In this document: piece by piece, positions 56,466 to 64,000 of the stretch | How the letters are laid out: every line of letters starts with the position of its first letter | Numbering within the stretch: the first letter of the stretch is position 1 | Origin: Ziziphus jujuba | Taxonomy: Eukaryota > Streptophyta > Magnoliopsida > Rosales > Rhamnaceae | DNA length: 64,000 nt | Assembly: GCF_031755915.1 (NCBI RefSeq) | Contig: NC_083383.1 | Location: 2,484,001-2,548,000 of the forward strand | Direction: 5' to 3' | Notes under the pieces: model-generated | Seen by the model: only the letters and a program-made list of their open reading frames with translations | What the model was told of the DNA's origin: nothing | Databases searched by the model: none | Program-made: the position numbers and the translations under genes

Positions 56466-58672
56466 TAACTCTCTGTTTGAGTATCCTTTATGGCTGGTCG
56501 AGCACTTTTATTATGATGATTCGGAGAAAGAACTGGAAAGAGAGCTGTTATATGTTTGTAGCTAGCTAGTTTAGAGCTTTTCCTCGTGAAACATGACCTC
56601 ATTTATAACACACCACGCTCTCATCTCTCTCTCCCTCATTTTTTTATACATAATGTGGGTTTTATTTAAAATAATATTATCTATCTTCTTCAACAAGTGC
56701 GTTTCTCTTGAAACAATCTGTATCCACCATCCATTTTGAGACAGTTATGAGTTTGATGACACTAGTCCCAGTAGACAATATTACTTCAAAAATAAGACAC
56801 ACATGAATCTCAGAGCAGCTTTATTTTTAATCGCACACATATTCATGGACATTAAAAAACTCAGAAATATAAAACACGATGTCTTTCCAATTTTCTAGAC
56901 CCACCCAACACAAAAGTTTGTGACAGGGACGTATTGGCAACGCAATCTTGGGGATTACTATTGTTGTTACCAAAGTCGCAACTTTAAAAGCGACAGAATA
57001 ACTTATTTTATGAAGGAAAAAAAAAAATTACTTTAACTATCAACTTCTGCCCTCAAGTAAAGAAAAATTTTATACTTATAATTTCCAAAAGTAATTATAC
57101 ATTTAGTATGCAGAGTAGGTGTACAAATAGAATAATTATTTCATAGAACTAACCTTTTCTTTGTTTTGTATATTTTTAATTTTAGAAATTTCTATTATAT
57201 AGAAATGTATATTTCTACATTCAAAGAATAATGATTCTTTAAATTTTTTTATAGATATTCATTCATTTCATATTTATCATATTTAAACTATATTGATTAT
57301 TGTATAAAAAATATATAAATAACAATAAATATGAAACATTAAATCTAATTATAATATAATAGTCAAACATATTAATAGGAATAACTTATATATATATATA
57401 TATATCGAAAATTATATGGTGAGGACGGTCTGAGGATCGCAGTATTAATGATGGTTTTTCATAGTATTAACGACGATTTCTAAGAAAATCGTCACCAATA
57501 TTATGAAAAACCGTCACCAATACTGTGGTCCGCATGAGGATCATCCGCACCATAAACGGACTGATATATATATATATTTTAATTACTATGAATAGGTATT
57601 TATTTTCTATAACTATACCTACCCTAAAATTTTGCAGAAATTGCTGTGATGGGTGTAGAAGCGGAACAAATCGAACCCAAGTTACACAGAAACACACTGG
57701 CTACATGACCTGGAAAAGTAGATATAAAGAGAGAAAAAGAAATAGCCAAAAAAGCAAAGATGCTGAAACAAACAAGATAATCCCACTGTGTAAGAGACGC
57801 GGCTACTTGACCCCCACTACAGATTATTATTATTATTTTATTCACCTTCTTCTTCTACATGATTAAATAAGAGCATTGCATTGTTTGACTATATTTGTCT
57901 ATTTCTTTGTCATTTAACCGAGGTACAGCCTTTCCTTAAGCACAGTTTTAAAACATCAGAAAGAGCCGACCAAGTCCAGTTGCCTTAATTAACATAGAAA
58001 ACTTTAAAAAATGGATGAAATTAGAGAGTTGATTAATCAGTCATAATTAATAATTAATGGGCCTTATTTAATCATAGTCATAATTAATAATTAATGGGCC
58101 CTATCCATCTGCCATTCCCTTTCAGAAAGATGGAAAAAAATCATGTGGTACAGAACCCACTTTTAGAATTTGAAGCCAATAAGAAATAGTATAATTGTAT
58201 CCGCATTCATGGATAAAAGAAACAAAACTACATGGACCAAATAATAACTGCGTTCCATTTCATGTAGATACATTCTAAATTCAGAATCTCAAATATCTAA
58301 ATCCATAGTTTTATTACTTGTTAGCACAGCGTTCAATTTCAAACCCTCATCACCAGCTCTTAATGTAAGTGGGGACGATGATGTACAACCACTCGTGCTT
58401 CAGTCTTTTGGTTTGGAGACTATCAGTACCAAGTCAAGAAATGGGCCATCAACGAAAAACAAAACTCCAATTTGAACTGTAAGAAGAAGGAGAAGCTGAT
58501 GGTAACAATCCCAAGGAGGTGATGAAGAAGTCATGTGTCTCAGTTTTCATACCATGAAGCCGAGCCACAACTGCTTGTAATTGAGTAGAACTTTGTAAGA
58601 TAAAATAACAAATCAGAAAGAACAGAACCAAGATTAAAGAAACAGCATTGCAGCCCACCAATGAATTTTGCT
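56466..58672. other. Intergenic region with a MITE
   Basis: Holds the sulfotransferase promoter, the MITE at 57406-57563 and a 37-bp-period duplication (AGTCATAATTAATAATTAAT at 58039 and 58076). The HO2 3' UTR lies at the right end; an open frame at 58449-58739 only shadows the last HO2 exon. No other gene was recognised. Confidence 0.6.
57406..57563. mobile_element. Foldback MITE
   Basis: The two halves form an imperfect inverted repeat. The left arm reads ATATGGTGAGGACGG...GCAGTATT...GATGGTTTTTCATA...ACGACGATTTC (57414-57480). The right arm, read in reverse complement, is TTATGGTGCGGATG...CACAGTATT...GACGGTTTTTCATA...TGACGATTTT. The arms are about 70 bp with a loop of a few bases. The element sits inside TA-rich DNA, which hides any target duplication. 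A small non-autonomous DNA transposon is the best reading; superfamily undetermined. Confidence 0.75.
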
Positions 58673-59400
58673 TCACAAGATGATCAAGCGGACTATCTGC
58701 CCCAAAAACCGGAATGACTTGGTAGCTTCTCTCAAGCATTTGTTTTTCTCATCCCGAGACCAATGCTGTATTTGATTGCATCACAAATTTTTACGGATTA
58801 AGTAAATATCCAGAAATGACCCCAAATGCTTAAAAGCAAGCATCCATAACAGTAAACAGCCTCAGGGAATGGAAGGGAAGGGATTAAACCTCTCCAAGCA
58901 TGTTGAGCTTTTCACGTAAACCTTTCATCAACTCTTCTACATCCCCATCCCACCTATTAAATTCCAGCTCCCTTCCATCAAGAAGCTTATCTGAGACCTA
59001 AAGACAAAAATTCCACCACACAAATTGATTTCTCAAAATCTATAATAGAAACCCATATCTACCTATTGACAAGTAAATGAGTTTTACATCTAAGGCATGT
59101 CCTTTTTTTGGCAACGCCTCAGAAAATTTTGGCAAAGTAGAAGCAAAGCATATAAATGACACACACACAGACCTGCCTTGTTATGACCTGGCCTCCTGCT
59201 ACATGTGAGAAATATATATTGTAGAAATGGCACAGAAACTGCGGGGCACTCTTCTCTGCAAGTTCCTCCAGATACTTGGCATATGAAACTCCTGGACTAC
59301 TAGGCTCTGGAATCTCCATTCCCTTTTCCCTAAACCATTCTATATCTCTCGAAAGCCTATTCGATCGTTCCAACCCTGTTTTCCTGAAGTAAGCATCTGT

Positions 59401-59441
<41 letters not shown>

Positions 59442-60159
59442 GGGAAAAAAAAAAGAAAAAAAAGAAACCAATTTTAGATTTATTATGGAGAACCCAAAAG
59501 CCCAAAATTTAAGGAGGACGCGAGAGACCAAAAAAAAACTCACAAGCGACGTCGTTGGAATCATCGACAATGCGCTCCACGGTGTTGAAGACGACCTCGC
59601 TATCAACCAAGTACTTGAGGAAACCTTCCATGCTCGGCTGCCAAGTTTTGGACCCACCATCATCACAATCGTCTTCATCTCCATCTGAATTTGATTTTCC
59701 TTTTCCTCCTTCCTGAAATTCATTGGAAGTTGAATCTTCTTGGGTAACATTGTCTTCTTTGTCGTCGTCTTCGTCTTTATCATCCTCACGTTTATTATGC
59801 GTATGCTTCTTGCCATTAATGTTGCGGAGTCTCATGGCGATGAATCTCATCTCCTCAGTAATGCCTTCGCTCTCTCCAGGGTACTGCTTCCGGTACCTCT
59901 TCCTTCTCTTGATGACCGGTGGAGCTGTGGTTATGGTGGCTGGGACCGCAGGCTTCGAAGACCAAGACGACGAAGCATTGCCGCTGGAATCGTAGCAACA
60001 AAGAATTAGGGCTCCACCATTTACCATCTTCGTCTGGTTCGCGGCGTTCGTTGAAATTGCAGAGGGTCTAACGCTGAACTGTCGTGGATAAACGGAATAA
60101 GGAATTGGAATCAAAAAACGTAGAGCAGATTGTTTCATGGCTTTCTCCATTAAAGACAT
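58673..60159 (-). CDS. HO2: Heme oxygenase 2-like plastid protein (probably inactive)
   Basis: Four minus-strand exons: 59544-60159, 59173-59396, 58890-58997, 58673-58765. They total 1041 nt, 346 aa. A plastid transit peptide of about 60 residues leads to RYRKQYPGESEGITEEMRFIAMRLRN. A long acidic stretch follows at about residues 120-165, typical of plant HO2. Then come SMEGFLKYLVDSEVVFNTVE, YFRKTGLERS, PGVSYAKYLEELAE, CHFYNIYFSHVAGGQV and HWSRDEKNKCL, ending in GQIVRLIIL. In active plant HO1 the heme-ligand His stands in MRLHT. Here the same place is MRLRN, Arg112 (codon 59824-59826), so heme cleavage is not expected; Arabidopsis HO2 shows the same change. Start MSLMEKAMKQ was chosen; an upstream in-frame ATG at 60360 would add 67 residues before a typical transit peptide. 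Intron 1 holds 39 consecutive A on the coding strand near its 3' end. Confidence 0.93.
59402..59440. repeat. 39-base homopolymer T (A on HO2 strand) inside intron 1
   Basis: Thirty-nine consecutive T on the plus strand, followed by GGGG and an A-rich run. On the coding strand a T-rich tract, CCCC and 39 A precede CACAG. Length is likely uncertain in assembly. Confidence 0.85.
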
Positions 60160-60360
60160 TGCTGCAGAGCTCGGAGATGCAATGTTCTTCCTCTGCAAAT
60201 TTCCCACCTTTCTGTAGCTACGACAAAAAAAATCTTGAACCCTTGATGAGGTTAAATGGGTTGGTTCATTTTTCATGGGCTTCAAAGTCTGGCTTTCACA
60301 TTGCGGCGTGTCTATTGCAAACGGGCTAGTAAATGCTAACAAGGGCAGTCTTTTTTTCAT

Positions 60361-61326
60361 GGGCTTCCAGGTTGGGCCTTTGGTTACGGGCCTATTGACG
60401 GGCTTTTGTATCGAAGCCTATAGCTAACTTCTTATTTTTCTTTTTCTTTTGTTTTTTTCCCTAAGAAATTTGAGATGCAGCTTTTGCTTCTGCAAACAGT
60501 GAAGTCAAATTAAAAAAAAAAAAAAAAAAAGATAAAGGAGAAGTGGAGTCAAATGAATGTTCATTTTATTTTTCGGAAAGGAAAATGAATTTTTAAATTG
60601 CGTTCCAAACAAAAAGGAAATTTTCAAGTTCCGGCTTTTTCAATGCTCTGTTTAAAATCTATAAATAAGAACACATATTTTTTCTCTTTTGTTTCTGGAA
60701 CCAACTGAAAATGAAATCCGGCCCCCACGCCCCCTTTTTTTTTTTTTTTTAATGCTCGTTTAAAACGAGTCTGGCCTCCGAAATCTATCTCCCGCAGGTC
60801 GTGATATATGAATTAAAAATAGAAAAGAAAATTATTTATAGAATACCAAAGCCAAACATAAAAGAAAGAAAAAGGCAACCTATATTGATCTTATTTCTTT
60901 CTTCCGTTGTAGTATGTACAACTTTTTTTCTTAAACCTATAAATCTATCGGAATCAAGGTAGGCTTATCTATATAGTACAACAACATCAAATGGGGAAAA
61001 GAATATTGGTAAATGCGCGCAACTGGAGAGGAAGTCTTTGATGTACGAACCTACAAATGGTATCTGCTGTGCACCAATATTGGATGAAGATTGCAGGGCA
61101 TATCAAAAAGGAGTCCGCAAGTTCATCTCTTTTTTTTTAGCAGGTTAGTATTCTGATATTCTACAGGCCACCTGACTTGCAGATGAAAATGTTCAGTGTG
61201 TCAAAGTATGCGGTTTTGCAGCTTCCATGCAACTCTTAAAACCCAATTCTGGGAACTCAGCTTCAAGTTCTGCCGCGATCATGTACGGATTCTATGATAT
61301 GCATGGTACATTGCTAAGACATTGCT
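60361..61326. other. Intergenic region
   Basis: HO2 upstream region on the left and the 3' flank of the SERAC1-like gene on the right. Poly-A and poly-T runs lie near 60511-60528 and 60737-60750. Nothing else was recognised. Confidence 0.55.
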
Positions 61327-64000
61327 TCACGTATGATAACGTGCTTTCAGCTTCTGCAAAAACTCTAATGTCTCAGTGTATGAAGGATCTGCTCGGCTAA
61401 GTGGTTTACAAGAATTTATATGGTCTGTTGAATCCAACACCTGCTTCCAAACGCAATAATTAGAAAGAAACAATGGAGAATAATGAACCCAAAATCTAAA
61501 AGTCTGGCACACATAAGATAGGTAAACAATCATTTTAAACTGTTCCATATCTTAAAACGCTATAAGATTAGTGGACCAAATGAAACACTAAAGATGAAGT
61601 GATTGAAACAAAACACCAAGAGATCAATTCAAACCATAATAAAGTATGGTATGATAAAGGTACAGTATATTTTTTCCAATTTTGTTAAAGAAGAGTTATC
61701 ATCATTTAGGAAAAAACCTTGTTGTTTTTTTTTTTTCTTTCAAATTTCATAAATGATTATCCACTGTTATACTTACAACGAGTTCACCAAATCCAGGATA
61801 TGCTGATTCAATGGGAACAATTTCCATTCGGAAGGCCCATCCTCCATAACCTTCAACAATTGGAGTTACTTTGGTCTGCAAATCAAAGATTATATATTTG
61901 TCAAGCTGACAGATAGATGCATATACGAGCAGAAGCACAATAAATACAGTTAAGACTACCTCACAGAAACTAAGGACTTCAATTGACCTTTTCTTATGAA
62001 GTTGACGGATAAAGTCATTAAGCTCTAGTAGTCTTGGAGATCCACTTCTCAGCTCTCCTATCTAATTAACCATGCAGAGAAGTTCCTAACATGAAAAGTT
62101 TGAAGATATTGTAGGAAGAAAAAAGAGCTAGGTTTGAGATCATGTACTAACACTTGGGGCAGGGCGGAACACCATGCCCATTTTCCAAGGCATGTCTGCT
62201 AGTTTGCTTCCAAAATGTGGGCAGCTATAGAACACCTGCAACAAGAGAAAAACACTATCATTATCATAAAGAAAAAGAATTGGCAGGCAATAAATTAATT
62301 GTAAAGAGAAAAGTTAGGCTGTTGACTAGTCATACAACTCCAATGGTATTTTCGACAAGGTTATCTAAATTCTCTGACTTTGCTTTATGCAACATCTGCT
62401 TGACAACGAGGCCTCCCATGCTGCCAAACAACAATCACAGTTGCTATTAGAAAGCAAAACTTACTTGTATACAATTATGCTGTCAACCAACAAAAATCCA
62501 CCAAAAGCAATTCGTTGAGTATTCCTTACAAAAACCTTTTGCAAAATTGCGAGAAACATAATTGACACTGAAGTGGAATAAGTAAAGGTTATCTACTTGA
62601 TAGACTCATTACCTATTTGAAAGCAATATCTAACATTAAGGTACGATAATTGGTGCACTAAAGAAAAATAAGGAGATGAAGGAAAAAATAACACAATAGG
62701 AGCATGTACATGTAAGCAAGCATGTGCTCATGGGGACTACAGAAAGTCAACATAAGAAAGTCGATAATTCTCCATGGAGAAGGGCTTTAACAACAAGCTA
62801 GAAGCCGATGCAACTTCACAAGACAAGATCTCCAACACTCGGTCATAGCTTATTGGTAAGTACCCATAAGAGACAAAGAAGAAACAATTCTCTGGAAAGA
62901 AGACCAATCTCCAGTTATCCAGATAAAACATCAATCATTTAATGCTTTCCAAAAATTACATTGGCCACTCTTTGAGGCAACCAAGTACAAAGCTTGTGTG
63001 CAGCGAGACTTATATCAGCAAACTACAAGCATCATTCACACACACAAATACACATAGAGAATCAGAATACCATACAAACCTGTGAGTCACAAACACGACA
63101 GGACGATCACCAATGCCTGCGGAAACAAGCTTCTCCAATAACATGGAGCTCACTTCCTGCGCATATCCAAGATCCACATGACTTAATAGTGAATAAATCC
63201 TCAAATATTGAATAATTTGAATTCTTAGATTGAAAATTAAGGTACTTCCACAATGAAATTTGTAAAAATAAAAAAAAAATAAAAAAAAAGAAAGAAAGAA
63301 AGAAAAGGAGATATGAAGATCTTAATTCAACGAAGAAGCACAAACCTGGAGAGGCAGGCTAGCTCCAGACCATTGTGTAAGATTTGTCTGCATGAAGAAA
63401 TCAAGTTGAGAGTGAAATACTGACAGATAAGCAACCTGTAAACCACTTAAAAGTATATAAAACTATGCCATGCGATTAAAGATCAGGTGACTTCATTGCT
63501 TAAAGGTATCATTTGCCATCACACATAAAACAAACCTTGTACTTAAGTGTAAACATGCGAGCTTGAGGAAAGTCAGCTGAAAGCCATTCACCTGGCCAAA
63601 ATGTTCCTTGCTTTCCTGCTTCCTGATCAATCTTCTCCACCAAGCCAGACTTAGTTGATGACTTGTCCTCAGATATGCGCCAGGTTTTAAAAGGGCCACC
63701 ACGAAGGCCATGGACAAAAACAACATCAAAAATTGGCATCTCTCTTCCTCCTGATCCATCATCAGATGTGTCTGGTTCATTATAAGTAGAAACAGCCTCA
63801 GCTGAAGAGAGCACTTCCTTTTGGAAAGTGTCTTGATCAACTTTTCCAGGACATTTCCAGTGGCCTAGTTCAGGATTGATTAAGAATATCCTGTCATCAT
63901 AATGAGGACAAGTTCTTTTTCTGTTTGCAATTCCAGAATCAGGACTATCACCATTTACAGAATCTACATCATGTTGGTGGTCGCAAAATATGTTTAAAAG
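61327..64000 (-). CDS. SERAC1-like alpha/beta hydrolase, 5' end outside the window
   Basis: Minus-strand exons: 63536 to beyond 64000, 63346-63387, 63080-63156, 62336-62420, 62152-62235, 61960-62061, 61777-61875, 61327-61440. They join in frame to the stop at 61327. The segment IFDVVFVHGLRGGPFKTWR is the oxyanion-hole strand of lipase-like hydrolases. THSMGGLVVKQ holds the nucleophile Ser, split by the intron before Met. The DSTDHINSCKP end supplies the likely catalytic His. WPGEWLSADFPQARMFTLKY between them matches the SERAC1 family, linked in animals to phosphatidylglycerol remodelling at mitochondria-ER contacts; the plant role is unknown. The N-terminal part, often with armadillo-like repeats in plants, lies beyond 64000. 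Confidence 0.9.

Noticed and set aside
59340..60009. Several frames opposite to or overlapping HO2 exon 1, including a 158-aa minus-strand frame
   Set aside because: Shadows of the HO2 exon and of the poly-T tract; HO2 homology fixes the true frame.
63493..63840. 115-aa minus-strand frame
   Set aside because: Out of frame with the SERAC1-like exon at 63536-64000, whose frame carries FDVVFVHGLRGG.

Overview
This is a gene-sparse, AT-rich nuclear segment of a dicot plant genome. Genes carry many short GT-AG introns, intergenic DNA is full of AT, CT and poly-A/T tracts, and all recognisable proteins are plant families. I cannot name the species from sequence alone; a woody rosid is a guess. No bacterial, viral or CRISPR features were seen. 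Exon maps were built by hand from conserved protein motifs and splice sites. For five of the genes the summed exon lengths give an intact reading frame: SCPL 491 aa, UROS 295 aa, metallophosphoesterase 1017 aa, sulfotransferase 346 aa, HO2 346 aa.

Layout. 1-2956: repeats only, including a cluster of 17-bp near-palindromes. 2957-3535 (-): three correctly spliced 3' exons of an ABI5/ABF-type bZIP factor with no first exon. 3600-6970: diverged repeats, an intact tRNA-derived SINE and a 60-bp tandem duplication. 6971-10123 (-): DUF547 protein with a MIP1-type leucine zipper. 10124-19019: long gene-free AT-rich stretch. 19020-22874 (+): secreted serine carboxypeptidase-like protein of the SCPL40 type. 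24152-28662 (-): plastid uroporphyrinogen-III synthase. 30476-33840 (-): RBP45/RBP47-type RNA-binding protein, with an extra base in the RRM3 exon and a GC splice donor. 37158-37574 (-): CEP peptide hormone precursor. 41192-43968: solo LTR of 2777 bp flanked by a 5-bp target duplication. 46106-52751 (+): membrane-anchored calcineurin-like metallophosphoesterase. 53770-56353 (-): Golgi-type PAPS sulfotransferase. 57406-57563: foldback MITE. 58673-60159 (-): heme-oxygenase-2-like plastid protein. 61327 to beyond 64000 (-): SERAC1-like alpha/beta hydrolase, 5' part outside the window.

Functional links. The genes are ordinary, individually regulated plant genes and do not form an operon-like system. 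One link is notable: UROS and HO2 both belong to tetrapyrrole metabolism and are, as I recall, neighbours in Arabidopsis (At2g26540/At2g26550). Here they lie about 30 kb apart on the same strand, which suggests old microsynteny. The most unusual items are the zipper-only bZIP fragment, the RNA-binding gene's frameshift, the intact SINE and the solo LTR. I found no convincing new multi-gene system.
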